A stretch of 64,000 nucleotides of DNA from CAVQND01 sp964653485 (GTDB taxonomy: Bacteria > Verrucomicrobiota > Verrucomicrobiia > Limisphaerales > UBA8199): assembly GCA_964653485.1 (NCBI GenBank), contig CAZZFF010000018.1, positions 1 through 64,000 on the forward strand, written 5' to 3'. Of this stretch, positions 33,537 to 42,790 are shown in pieces. The first letter of the stretch is position 1; the number at the start of each line of letters is the position of its first letter. Made by a program: the position numbers and the translations under genes. The notes beneath the pieces were generated by a model that made no database searches, had not been told where the DNA came from, and saw nothing but the letters and a program-made list of their open reading frames with translations.

Positions 33537-36299
33537 CTACGGCGAACTGCTTAAAACGTGCAGCGCGCTCGGAGGCGCCGGCAACGTGCCTGTCACCGAC
33601 ACCGAAACGTTGTCCAGAGACATCGTGTAGGCCGCCGGATAGGCGGACATTTCCGCGCAGATGCCCCCGCTGGCCAATGGCGCCACAGACCCGAAATTGT
33701 TGTCCGTAACGCTGATCTGCTGCACCCCGTCATACGAAACCGTGATCGTGGCCCCCTGGAAGCTGAGCAACAACGTGTGCCACGTCGTGCCGACTCCCGA
33801 GGTCAATGTCGCCGTCGCCATCGGCGTGCCGCTCCAACTGGTCCACCCGGTGAACTTAATCAGTTTCATTACGGAAGAACCGCCCGAAGAATTCTCCGGA
33901 TACACCCACACCCCGTAGTGCGCCCCGTTCGTGGTGTTCAACCGGCCCCCTATCCCGCCGCCGAACGCCCCCGACGGAAAGTTGATCTGGGCCTGCACCG
34001 AAAAGTTCGTCCAGTTCGTGTTCATGTAGGCATAGCCATACCCGTTGACCAGGCAGGTCCCGCTCAAGATGTTATTGGCTACCGTCCATGTGCCGCTCTC
34101 CGAAATCCACGGAGACAACGTGCCCGTCGTAAAACCATCGGTGAATAGCGGCACCGAGGGAGCCACGCTAATCGTGGCCGTCGCCGGCGCCGAGATCGTC
34201 TGCCCATCGCTGGCCGTGTAGGTGAAACTGTCCGCCCCGGCAAAGCCGGCGTTGGGCGTATAGGTGAACGACCCATTCGAGTTGAGCGTCAAGGAGCCGT
34301 TGGCCGTGCTGGTCACCAGCGCCGCGACCAAAGCCGCGCTCCCGCCCGTGTCGTTGGCCAGCACCCCCGGCGCCGCCACCATCAAGGGCGTCCCCTGGGC
34401 CACGCTGTAACTGTCCGCATTCGCCACCGGCGGGCTGGACGCCGAGCCGGTCACTGTGGCGGTCGTGCCGGCCGCCCCGGTAAACGTGACGGTCTGGGTG
34501 TTGGTCCCCGCCGCCGTAGGACTGTACTGCACGGTCACCGTCTGGCTTTGCCCGGCCCCAAGGCTGTAGGAGCCCCCTGATGTGATGCTGAAGGGAGCCG
34601 ACACGCTCGCGCTGCCCGATACCGTGCCCGCGCCGCCCGAATTCCGGACCGTGAGATTCTGTGTTGAGCTGGTGCCGACGGCGGTCGAGCCGAAACTGAG
34701 GCTCGCCGGACTCACGGCAATCGCCGCCCCGCTGGTCGCCGAGCCTGTAACGGTGGCGCTGGCCCCGCCGCCGCCCGTGAAGGAGACGCTCTGCGTATTG
34801 GTCCCGGCAGCCGTCGGGCTGTACTGGACCGTCACGGTCTGGCTCTGGCCGGCGGCCAGGCTGTAAGAGGCGCCCGAAGTCACGCCGAACGGCGCCGCCA
34901 CGCTCGCAGTCCCGGACAGCGTGCCGCTGCCGCTATTCTTCACCGTAAACGTGACGCTGGCATTCCCGCCAACCGCGATCGCCCCGCAGCTCTGGCTGGC
35001 CGGACTCACCGCTATACTGGCGGTCCCGCCCTGCACATATTGATACGCGCCAATGTCCCATGCCCCGCTCGACGGGCGCGGGTTCCCAACCAGGTCGGTC
35101 GTGAAAACCGAGGAAAGATTAACCCCGGCCCCCACGGTCGGAGCGCTCGCGGAAGTCGGCTGCCAGTTGTTGGCCGCCGTATAGCCCGCGGCGGTCGCCT
35201 GGGCCGTCGTCTCTTCCAGATTGTCCGCGACGGTCTGGCTTGTGAACCCCGTGGCAAAACCGCCGTCGTTGATGCTGAAGTTATTCTCGGCGACCACCGT
35301 GCAACTGCTGCAAATGCTCCTGAGCGCAACCGCCCCGCTCGAATTGACGATGGTGTTGTTATACACGTAGCCTTTGATGGCGGCGCCGTTCTGGTTGTTC
35401 TGGAACTGAATCGCTATCGGCGGCGTGTTGTAGATCAGGTTGTTATAGATGTAGGCCGTGTTCGCGCTGCTATCCACCATGATCGTCACCGCCGTCGTAT
35501 CATGAATGATATTGTTGTACCAATACGCCGCCCCAGTGCCCTCCTGCTCAATCGCGTTCTCGTGATCGTTGGGGTCGAACGACCCGTTGATCGGCCCAAT
35601 CTGACACCCCGAAATCGTGCCGCCGTTCGGCAGGAACCCGTTGGACATGTTCCGCGCGATGCAGTTCTTGATGTCACCGGACCAATGATACACCGCCTCG
35701 CCGCTGTCCGAGGCGCCCGTGCCGTCGAAGACGCAGTTCGTGATGAGATTGGCTGTGTAAGGTTGATACGAGCTTCCCACAATGCAGCACAGCGTGTCAG
35801 AGCTGTACCCTGAATGCGTCCACCCATGGAAATAGCAGTTCTCAACCGTGATGCCGTACCCGGGGCCGCAAGTGATGATCCCGTCGCTGTTGGCGGTCAT
35901 GCCGAAATTGACAAACTCGATATTGTCAACCGTCACATAGTTCATGTCGTAGAGAGCGAACCCGATGGATGAGCCGGCTTGCCCGTTGATGATAGGCCGG
36001 CTCCAGGACGAGCCGGTATAAAACGTCGGGTCCGCACCGTAATAGTCCGGGGCGCTTGCGGTCCCCGTCGCCGCGGGCTGGATGTAACTCGGAATCGTCA
36101 CACCGCCCTTGAGGTAGAAATGGTCGCCCGCGGCGTGGCTGTAACTCGCGCTGAAACCCGGCTGCCCGTAGCAGTGCTGCCACGGGGCCGCCTTCGTGCC
36201 CGGATTGCTGTCCGAGCCGCTGACGTAGTCCACGTAGTAGTTTCCCGCGTAACTCACCGAGGCGACCGCCAAGGCCAGGAACAGGAACATACTTTTCAT
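33537..36299 (-). CDS. Large secreted parallel beta-helix protein with SPD-2/Hydin-like, cadherin-like and LamG-like modules
   Basis: 920 residues from ATG 36299, chosen because a clean signal peptide follows (M-K-S-M-F-L-F-L-A-L-A-V-A-S-V-S-Y-A-G); the frame is open to 36482. Residues ~20-430 form a right-handed beta-helix (repeated N-N-x-I, Y-N-N-x-I-x-x-T turns), as in polysaccharide lyases and epimerases. Then come two ~95-residue modules with V-S-P-A-S and V-Q-Y-S-P-T-A-A-G-T-N-T-Q (choice-of-anchor D/Hydin type), one cadherin-like repeat and one LamG-like module that closely match those of the 1747-residue protein. The helix may bind or cleave EPS. No PEP-CTERM tail. Upstream 36300-36513 shows no gene. 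Confidence 0.82.
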   Translation of the reverse strand: MKSMFLFLALAVASVSYAGNYYVDYVSGSDSNPGTKAAPWQHCYGQPGFSASYSHAAGDHFYLKGGVTIPSYIQPAATGTASAPDYYGADPTFYTGSSWSRPIINGQAGSSIGFALYDMNYVTVDNIEFVNFGMTANSDGIITCGPGYGITVENCYFHGWTHSGYSSDTLCCIVGSSYQPYTANLITNCVFDGTGASDSGEAVYHWSGDIKNCIARNMSNGFLPNGGTISGCQIGPINGSFDPNDHENAIEQEGTGAAYWYNNIIHDTTAVTIMVDSSANTAYIYNNLIYNTPPIAIQFQNNQNGAAIKGYVYNNTIVNSSGAVALRSICSSCTVVAENNFSINDGGFATGFTSQTVADNLEETTAQATAAGYTAANNWQPTSASAPTVGAGVNLSSVFTTDLVGNPRPSSGAWDIGAYQYVQGGTASIAVSPASQSCGAIAVGGNASVTFTVKNSGSGTLSGTASVAAPFGVTSGASYSLAAGQSQTVTVQYSPTAAGTNTQSVSFTGGGGASATVTGSATSGAAIAVSPASLSFGSTAVGTSSTQNLTVRNSGGAGTVSGSASVSAPFSITSGGSYSLGAGQSQTVTVQYSPTAAGTNTQTVTFTGAAGTTATVTGSASSPPVANADSYSVAQGTPLMVAAPGVLANDTGGSAALVAALVTSTANGSLTLNSNGSFTYTPNAGFAGADSFTYTASDGQTISAPATATISVAPSVPLFTDGFTTGTLSPWISESGTWTVANNILSGTCLVNGYGYAYMNTNWTNFSVQAQINFPSGAFGGGIGGRLNTTNGAHYGVWVYPENSSGGSSVMKLIKFTGWTSWSGTPMATATLTSGVGTTWHTLLLSFQGATITVSYDGVQQISVTDNNFGSVAPLASGGICAEMSAYPAAYTMSLDNVSVSVTGTLPAPPSALHVLSSSP

Positions 36300-36513
36300 C
36301 AGGGCCGTAAAGGGAGCCTGTATGCCAGCGACCCGCCATCTCGCGCCATGCCGCGCGTTGGGGGGTCCGTACAATTTGCAACGACCGCCAGCCGCCGCCA
36401 CCGTTGAAGTTTGGTTAAATTTCATGCCGGAGTTTATGCACCCGCATTCCCTCTCTTCCACTAGGAGTTTCCTTGCCAGCACCAGGGTTAGGCGAGGACT
36501 CTCTCATACCCTC

Positions 36514-37530
36514 CTATACCCGCGCGGCTGGACGGAGCGTCTCCGGCGCCGGAGCAAGCGGCTCGTAACCCGCGTCCGGCTCCTGTCCCCTCTCGAGAAA
36601 GCGCAGGGGATCCAGGCGCCAATTCCACCAAAGAACAACGCCAAACATCTTGAGCTGATGAACAAGATACTCATCGCGTGAGATCAACGCCTTCATGTGA
36701 TAACCCAGCCAGCGAACGCCTACATGCAAAATCCAAATGCGACGAAGGCCTACGGCGCCCCGTGCCCCGAAATGCTTGTAAAAGTACCGATACCGGTTCC
36801 GGCATATCTCCAGCGCAAACCGGATCGGAAGCCGCCCTCGAGACTGCCAGCCCAAATGTACAATCGCCGCGGTTGGACAAAATAGGACCTTCGACCCCGC
36901 TTCCCACACCCGTTTGCATAGGTCCGTTTCCTCGTAATGGTAAAAGAACCGCTCGTCGAATCCCCCCAACTCCTTCAGCAGAGAGCCCCGGAGCATCACG
37001 CAGCAGCCGGACTGGAAACCGATGGCGCGTTCGCTCTCGCCCTGCCAGCCGACGTATTTGTCCGCCAAAAACCACTCCGACAAATACCCCAGCCACCGCT
37101 GGCAGAAGGCGGCGACAACCATCCCTCGCAGCGTGGGCAGCGGGCGGGCGGGGTCCTGGTAGCTCCCGTCCGCATTCAGCACGCGGCAGCCAAATGCGCC
37201 GCCCTCGGGGTGCTGGTCTGCGTAGGCCACCAACTTCTCCAACGCCCTGTCCTGGATGAGGGTGTCAGGATTGAGAATCAGCACGTATTGGCCGCTCGCC
37301 GCCGCGATGCCCGCGTTGTTGCCCCTGGCAAAACCCAGATTCGCCCGGTTCTCCACGATCCGAACCTGCGGAAACTGCCACCGAATGTAATCGACAGAAC
37401 CGTCGGTCGATCCGTTATCGGTCACGATCACCTCGAATGCCAGGTCCTTGGTTTGGGAAAAGACCGACGCGAGGCATTGCTTGATCACGTTCAGATCGTT
37501 CCAACAAATGACGACGATGGAGAGCTTCAT
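36514..37530 (-). CDS. Glycosyltransferase family 2 (rhamnosyltransferase-like)
   Basis: 338 residues from ATG 37530, where the GT-A fold starts (M-K-L-S-I-V-V-I-C-W-N-D-L-N). It has V-I-V-T-D-N-G-S-T-D-G-S, L-I-L-N-P-D-T-L-I and F-F-Y-H-Y-E-E-T-D-L-C-K-R, the signature of GT2 enzymes annotated as dTDP-rhamnosyltransferases. Rhamnose supply by rfbBCD in the same run fits. It lies 16 bp after the Wzy-like polymerase gene. Confidence 0.88.
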   Translation of the reverse strand: MKLSIVVICWNDLNVIKQCLASVFSQTKDLAFEVIVTDNGSTDGSVDYIRWQFPQVRIVENRANLGFARGNNAGIAAASGQYVLILNPDTLIQDRALEKLVAYADQHPEGGAFGCRVLNADGSYQDPARPLPTLRGMVVAAFCQRWLGYLSEWFLADKYVGWQGESERAIGFQSGCCVMLRGSLLKELGGFDERFFYHYEETDLCKRVWEAGSKVLFCPTAAIVHLGWQSRGRLPIRFALEICRNRYRYFYKHFGARGAVGLRRIWILHVGVRWLGYHMKALISRDEYLVHQLKMFGVVLWWNWRLDPLRFLERGQEPDAGYEPLAPAPETLRPAARV

Positions 37531-37546
37531 AAACGGGCGGATAGAC

Positions 37547-38962
37547 TCATGAAATGCCGTATAGAGGCGAACGATCATTGGCGGGCGCCGCGCCGCCGGC
37601 GCCGGCATCCTCAGCCAGACCCGCCGTCTCCAGACCCGGCTCGGGCTGCTGCGATAAACGCCATTCCGCCAGCATGGCAACCACGGCCAGAAGCCAATAA
37701 TAATAGACGGCCGTTTGATCGAAGTACGACACTGAGATGAACGAGACGCAGTGGGAGGCCAGGCAGACGCCGACGAGCCAGTAGAGCCTCCGGAGAGGCG
37801 GCGAAAGAAAACTGTCCGAGAGGGCGCCCCTCCCGAGGATCTTGAACGACAAGACGATCATGGCGATGAACAGACCCAGTTTCAATATCCCCCCATGCAG
37901 GCCCTCGGCGATGTAATTGTTGGTGATGTCCATGTTGTCCGGGTCCACCACAAGCACCTGCCCGCCCGGGGCCCAATGCGCCGTGTAGGCCGACCCTACA
38001 AGCCACCACTCATCGAAATGGTTGATGGCCTGGTCGATCAGGTACGACCGATGCCAGCCGGTCCCCCCCGTGACGTCGGACACCCTCGCAATGAGGTACC
38101 ACACCGGCGCGTTCATCACGCAGGCGAGCGCGAGGATCATCGCCACCGTGCCCCGGCGAAACAGCCGCATGCGCCGGCGCATCCGCCACATCAACGTCCC
38201 GAGGGCGCCCGTCGCAACCGCCATGAGCGCCCCGCTGGACGCCGCCGCGTAGGCCACCCAAACAGCGGAAGCGGTGCCAACCAAGGCATGCTTCCGGTGC
38301 TGTTTCCCTTGCCACCACAACACCAAAATGAGCGGCAGACAGGTCGCCGCAAACGTGCCCGCCAGGATCGGATGCTGAAATGGCCCCTGGCATCGAAACT
38401 TTTCATCCCGGATCACCGTCAACCAGGGCACGCCCCCCAGGAAAGCGAAAAGGTTCCGCTGCGTGATCTTTTCGATGATGGTCGAGGCGGCCAGCGGCAC
38501 GAGCATCACCGCAAGAAACCGCAGGCTCAGGATCAGGTCCTCCGGGTCCCGAACCAGGCAGCGGACCAGAAGATACGTCAAACCGGCGTTGTATGCATCG
38601 CTGCAACGATGCACGAAAAACGCCCACGACAGCTTGGTGAACGTCCCCACAACCACAGTCACCCCCAGCCACGCGACAAACAGCCGATCCATGCTGTTGG
38701 GCACGAACCCCCGAATCTCCTGCCGTTGCACCACGCGAAGGAAGCCAACGAAAAGCAGGATGCGGAAGAAAAAGAAATTGAGGCCCGCAACCACCAGCTT
38801 TTGCCCCAGCGGCATGAAGCACGCGCACGCCAGCAGCGGAAGACTCGCATAGCGCCTCGGGAGAAAGAACGTCAGAAGAACCGCAAGCACGAGCATGCCC
38901 ACGCTTGCCGCCGTGAGGCCGGCCTCGCTCTCGAGCGCCTGGGACTGGAATAGATTCTCCAC
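37547..38962 (-). CDS. Wzy-like O-antigen/EPS polymerase or ligase
   Basis: 471 residues with about 11 membrane segments and one large periplasmic loop between residues ~270 and ~360. The loop start carries F-R-C-Q-G-P-F-Q-H-P-I-L-A-G, the conserved motif of the Wzy_C/O-antigen ligase family, including exosortase-associated members. It should join lipid-linked repeat units into polymer in the periplasm. It lies between the first deacetylase-GT2 fusion and the rhamnosyltransferase-like gene. Polymerase versus ligase cannot be settled by eye. Confidence 0.85.
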   Translation of the reverse strand: MENLFQSQALESEAGLTAASVGMLVLAVLLTFFLPRRYASLPLLACACFMPLGQKLVVAGLNFFFFRILLFVGFLRVVQRQEIRGFVPNSMDRLFVAWLGVTVVVGTFTKLSWAFFVHRCSDAYNAGLTYLLVRCLVRDPEDLILSLRFLAVMLVPLAASTIIEKITQRNLFAFLGGVPWLTVIRDEKFRCQGPFQHPILAGTFAATCLPLILVLWWQGKQHRKHALVGTASAVWVAYAAASSGALMAVATGALGTLMWRMRRRMRLFRRGTVAMILALACVMNAPVWYLIARVSDVTGGTGWHRSYLIDQAINHFDEWWLVGSAYTAHWAPGGQVLVVDPDNMDITNNYIAEGLHGGILKLGLFIAMIVLSFKILGRGALSDSFLSPPLRRLYWLVGVCLASHCVSFISVSYFDQTAVYYYWLLAVVAMLAEWRLSQQPEPGLETAGLAEDAGAGGAAPANDRSPLYGIS

Positions 38963-38998
38963 GATTTCAAAAAGGCCGCACGCGGCCCGCCGGTTGCG

Positions 38999-41008
38999 TC
39001 AACTGTCCCCCTTGAGCGGCCCCATCGGCGTCGCGGCGGGCTTCCCGGCGCGCTCAAGCCCCAACGGCGCGGGAGGGATCAAACAGATGCGTTGCAATTG
39101 TTCTCTCCTGACCTGGGCCACGATGGATTCCGGGACCAACCGCTTCCGCAGGGTGAGGCAGCACCAAAAAAACGCGATCAGCCGGACAAGGCCTCCCGCA
39201 AGCACGGGGGCCTCGGCTAATCTGCTCACGCACTTGGCGATCTCGAAGACGGGGTGATGGCCCAGGGCATGATCGCGGCATCCGAGAGTCCAACTACCGG
39301 CCAGCGCCCCCCCGTCGGCCGAGTTCCGCCGCTTCAAATGCTCGACGACGATGTCGTCGAAGGTCTGCGTGGCGTACCCGTTCGCGCGGGCCTGCAGACA
39401 CGTAACCGCGTCCCACCCCCCTTGCCGAATCGGAAACAAGGCCCCCAGCGACTCCCAGCAGGCCCGCCGGTAAAACTGCACCGCCCCCGCAACCTCGGAC
39501 CGATTCTGCTTGTGCCACAGCGGCCGTCCGTCCACCACGTCGAGCGCCAACCCCCCCACCAAACCCAATTCCGGGCTGGCCGCCATTCGCCTCATCAACG
39601 CCTCGAAGTAGTTCGGCGCAAACCGAACATCCGCATCCAGCAGCCCGAGATACTGGTATTCCTGAAAGCGCAACGCCTTGAACCCCGCCTCCGTCGCGAA
39701 CACCACGGAGGCGAAGCTCCGACCGGGCCTGTCCTCCAGCCGCAGCAGCCGGATGAACGGGTAGGTCCTCGCGTAGTCTGCCACAAGCCTGTCCGTCCCG
39801 TCCGTCGAACCGTCGCTCACGATAATCCACTCCCGCGGAAGCACCGTCTGGTTGACCACCGAAGCCAGCGTCTCCCCAATCGTCCGCTCCTCGTTGCGCG
39901 CCGGCGTCACCAATACGTATGCCGGCCCCGCTTTGCCAGCCCCACCCCGCGCCTTGCTCTCAAGCTGCTCCAGCATCGGAAGCGACTCCGCCGCCGTCCC
40001 CGCCTGGAACCGCTTCGCCTCCCCCGCGCAAAACCGCAGAAACCCCCGCAGAACTCTTTGGTTCATCCTGTCGTAAAGCTTCGAGTGCCCGATCAGCACA
40101 AACGCTCCCCATTCCTTCCCCACGCACCACCTCTCCGCCCGCTCCAGCACCTTGATGAGCTGGCCCGACGTGCATTGGTTGAAGTCCGCCTTCCACGCGT
40201 AGGTCTTGGGCAGCAAACTCATCGCCCCTTTCGATGGCGAAACAAACCCCGCCGGCGGGTCCGACTCCGTCCCCCCAAATCGATTCCCAAGAACCCGCCA
40301 AATCCTCCCAGGCGCCAGAAAACCCGCCAGCGTCCGCGCCTCGCTGTATATCGGCATCTCCCAAATCGGACCCTCCGGATGCGGCCGGCAAATCTCCAAC
40401 GCATCGGCCCGCCACGGCACCGGCCCCATCGGAGCCGGCGTGTAGTCAATCCTCACCCGCCCCTCCCGCTTGCCAAACCGGAACACCGACGTGTCTATCT
40501 TCAACCCGTTGGCCACCAGCGCCCCAATCGCCCCCTTCGAGGGCTGCATCGCCCAGTTGGCCGCCCGAAACGCCACGCACGCGTAATCCGCCTTCACCGG
40601 CCTGAGCAGCCCCTCCAAATACTCCTTGCCCAACCTCACATACCGCGTCGCCTTCTCCAAAGGCAAATCCGCAAACGTGTACTCGCTCCAGTCCTGCCGC
40701 CACTGGTCCCCAACCAGCCGCGCATTGAAGTACGACGTGTGCAAGTGCAACTGAACATCGTGCCCCCGCCTCACGGCATCCTGCAATTGCCCCGCAATCT
40801 CCCCATAGTGGAACCGATCATGGCTGCTTTGCTCCGCATACTCCTTGAACCGGAGAATCTCCGCCACGTCCGCCATGATCGTCAGCTTGAGCCCGTAACG
40901 CTCTAGCTCATCGAGCAGGCGCGCCGTCGGCTCGACCATGAGCTTGAGCGGATCGCCCCGCCCGCTGCCGTGGATCTCGTAATCCAAAGTGAAAAGAATG
41001 CTCAACAT
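38999..41008 (-). CDS. Polysaccharide deacetylase-like / GT2 fusion, copy 1
   Basis: 669 residues. Residues 1-~300 resemble the NodB fold: F-T-L-D-Y-E (D9, E11) for the first metal motif, H83-D-V-Q-L-H88-L-H90 for the metal-binding histidines, and F-R-A-A-N-W as the later arginine motif. From ~345 a GT2 domain follows (Y-V-L-V-T-P-A-R-N-E-E-R, W-I-I-V-S-D-G-S-T-D-G-T, L-L-D-A-D-V-R-F). The last ~120 residues have a hydrophobic segment (I-A-F-F-W-C-C-L). It may N-deacetylate the glycan and add a residue. The first ~550 codons are shared almost base for base with copy 2 at 42791-44821; the tails have diverged. Confidence 0.82.
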   Translation of the reverse strand: MLSILFTLDYEIHGSGRGDPLKLMVEPTARLLDELERYGLKLTIMADVAEILRFKEYAEQSSHDRFHYGEIAGQLQDAVRRGHDVQLHLHTSYFNARLVGDQWRQDWSEYTFADLPLEKATRYVRLGKEYLEGLLRPVKADYACVAFRAANWAMQPSKGAIGALVANGLKIDTSVFRFGKREGRVRIDYTPAPMGPVPWRADALEICRPHPEGPIWEMPIYSEARTLAGFLAPGRIWRVLGNRFGGTESDPPAGFVSPSKGAMSLLPKTYAWKADFNQCTSGQLIKVLERAERWCVGKEWGAFVLIGHSKLYDRMNQRVLRGFLRFCAGEAKRFQAGTAAESLPMLEQLESKARGGAGKAGPAYVLVTPARNEERTIGETLASVVNQTVLPREWIIVSDGSTDGTDRLVADYARTYPFIRLLRLEDRPGRSFASVVFATEAGFKALRFQEYQYLGLLDADVRFAPNYFEALMRRMAASPELGLVGGLALDVVDGRPLWHKQNRSEVAGAVQFYRRACWESLGALFPIRQGGWDAVTCLQARANGYATQTFDDIVVEHLKRRNSADGGALAGSWTLGCRDHALGHHPVFEIAKCVSRLAEAPVLAGGLVRLIAFFWCCLTLRKRLVPESIVAQVRREQLQRICLIPPAPLGLERAGKPAATPMGPLKGDS

Positions 41009-41020
41009 TTGTTTGGCTGC
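39350..41020 (-). repeat. 1.67-kb direct duplication, unit 1
   Basis: Matches 43163-44833 with a constant offset of 3813 bp. No mismatch was seen by eye from 39350 up to 41020, where identity stops 12 bp upstream of the gene start. Below 39350 substitutions begin (first at 39349 and 39344) and the 3' ends of the two genes differ clearly. Direct orientation; 2.1 kb separates the units. Confidence 0.9.
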
Positions 41021-41033
41021 TATTTCTATGGGT

Positions 41034-41843
41034 TCAGGACTTTGCGACCCCGCCCTGGGGCGGGGTGCGCGGGTTTGCCGCGCTGCCCGGCTGGAGGGGC
41101 CGCGCGAAGTTGAAAATGCACTCGTTGCCTAGCCACCAGCCACGATTGTTGGTTGCGCTTCCAAAGAGTGTATGGATGGCCCTGCAGTGGAATTCCTGGC
41201 TGAACATCTTTCGGATCACCGGCGGGGGAGAGCAATAACGGTACGTCCCAACCAGGCGCAGACCGGCGCCGGCGCAGTTAGCGAGGACCTCCGCTCGAGA
41301 ATGCAACACGGTCCGGATGCGTGAGGATAACAAGGGCCGCGCCAGGCGGCCATAAGCTCGAACCAAGAGGCTCACTGGATGAGGGCTGTCCGTGCATTCG
41401 ATGAAGAGCCGCCCGCCGGGCTTCAACAGAGCGGCGAGTTTCTCTATCAACAGCCTCGACGAATCGACATACGCAAGCACGCCGAGGCAGAAGATGGTGT
41501 CGTAGCCTTCAGGCTCCAGTTCAAGCTCCAGGAAGTTCCCCTGCCGGGTTTTGACCTGGGCCCTGAAACACTCGGGAACGCGCGAGCTGGCAATGGCCAG
41601 CATCTCCTCCGACATATCCAGCAGTGTCAGCCTGGCCCCTGGCCCCAGCCGCGGAAGGGAAATAGACCCGTCCCCGCAGCCAATGTCGAGAGCATCCTGA
41701 AACCTTGAGTCTCCGAGCATCTCCCCAATGACCCGCGTGCGCGTCCGCACGTGGTAATTCCTGCCTTCCAGATACCACCGGGGTTTGCTGAAAACCGCGG
41801 CTACTTCAGCCGCTCTGTCGCCTGCGAGGACTAACTGGCTCAT
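41034..41843 (-). CDS. SAM-dependent methyltransferase (class I)
   Basis: 269 residues from ATG 41843; the frame is open to 41900 but would overlap the GT2 stop. Motif I is A-L-D-I-G-C-G-D-G-S-I, followed by L-T-L-L-D-M-S-E-E-M-L and F-C-L-G-V-L-A-Y-V-D, as in UbiE/small-molecule methyltransferases. Probably O-methylates a sugar of the repeat unit or a terminal residue. It sits between the two duplicated fusion genes, so it would be lost if the repeats recombined. Confidence 0.85.
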   Translation of the reverse strand: MSQLVLAGDRAAEVAAVFSKPRWYLEGRNYHVRTRTRVIGEMLGDSRFQDALDIGCGDGSISLPRLGPGARLTLLDMSEEMLAIASSRVPECFRAQVKTRQGNFLELELEPEGYDTIFCLGVLAYVDSSRLLIEKLAALLKPGGRLFIECTDSPHPVSLLVRAYGRLARPLLSSRIRTVLHSRAEVLANCAGAGLRLVGTYRYCSPPPVIRKMFSQEFHCRAIHTLFGSATNNRGWWLGNECIFNFARPLQPGSAANPRTPPQGGVAKS

Positions 41844-41875
41844 GTTGATGCAATCCGGCGTCTCGATATGTGGGT

Positions 41876-42766
41876 TCAGTGTTGAGTGTGGCCGCTCCAC
41901 AGGCTCGGCCGGCCTGTCAGCCTGCGCCGCTGCTGGTCGCGCAGGTAACCGATGAGGGCCTTGTCATCCACCTGGGGGATGCCCTTGACGTATCCGCTCA
42001 CGAAGCCGACCAACAGGCCCAGGGCCGTTATCCCATAAGGCCTTTGGCGCAGTCTCCTCAGGCACTTGATCAGCATGAAAATCGGGTCATAGCCCACAAT
42101 GTAATTGGCCCGGCCGTTCTTGACCCAATTCTGCCACGGGCCGTCAGCCGACCCGGTAGGCTTGAGTTGGATCACTCGCAACTCTTTGAACGAGTATGTT
42201 CGCCAGCCGAGCATGTTGGCCTTGACCTCGTCCAAAGTGTCCCAGCCGGGGGCCTTGATGAGCCCGCCGATGGCCTGCCAGGTGGCCTGCCGATAAATCT
42301 TGGTCGCGCCGCGAACGTGGAATTCAGGGTCCCCTGGCGACCCTGGCACCGCGATGCCGTTCACCTCGTCGTAGATGGTCCCGCCGCCTATGCCAAGTTT
42401 CTCATCGGCGGCGAACCGGCTGAAGCACCTTGCGAAGTAGTCCGCCTCGAATGCAAGGTCCCCATCCAGCTTGGCGAGAAAATCCCAAGACCCCTCCTCC
42501 ACCCGAACAAAACCGTCGTAGAAGGCCTCGATAACCCCGCCCCCCTGCTTGCGAAAGCCGCGGTCGGGGCGATGAATCGCCGTGATCCAGGAATGCTGGC
42601 TGGCCGCGGCATCGACCAGCGGCCCTGTTTTGTCGCTGGACCCATCGTCGACGAGCATCCACTTGGACGGCCGGATCGTCTGCTTCACCACAGAGTCGAT
42701 GGTCCTTTGGATTCGCTCCCCCTCGTTTCGCACGGGAGTGATGATCACGTAGGCAGGAGTATTCAC
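41876..42766 (-). CDS. Glycosyltransferase family 2
   Basis: 296 residues: Y-V-I-I-T-P-V-R-N-E-G-E-R at the N-terminus, W-M-L-V-D-D-G-S-S-D-K-T, and A-K-L-D-G-D-L-A-F as the DxD motif, close to the C-terminal domain of the flanking deacetylase-GT2 fusions (shared V-T/I-T-P-x-R-N-E start). It looks like a single-domain relative of those fusions. It lies 24 bp after copy 2 and 32 bp before the methyltransferase. Confidence 0.9.
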   Translation of the reverse strand: MNTPAYVIITPVRNEGERIQRTIDSVVKQTIRPSKWMLVDDGSSDKTGPLVDAAASQHSWITAIHRPDRGFRKQGGGVIEAFYDGFVRVEEGSWDFLAKLDGDLAFEADYFARCFSRFAADEKLGIGGGTIYDEVNGIAVPGSPGDPEFHVRGATKIYRQATWQAIGGLIKAPGWDTLDEVKANMLGWRTYSFKELRVIQLKPTGSADGPWQNWVKNGRANYIVGYDPIFMLIKCLRRLRQRPYGITALGLLVGFVSGYVKGIPQVDDKALIGYLRDQQRRRLTGRPSLWSGHTQH

Positions 42767-42790
42767 GGCCGGAAGAAAGGGGCTCAGAAT

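Noticed and set aside
36300..36513. Sigma-54-like TTGCA upstream of the beta-helix protein
   Set aside because: The GG to GC distance is 8 nt rather than 10, so it does not meet the consensus.
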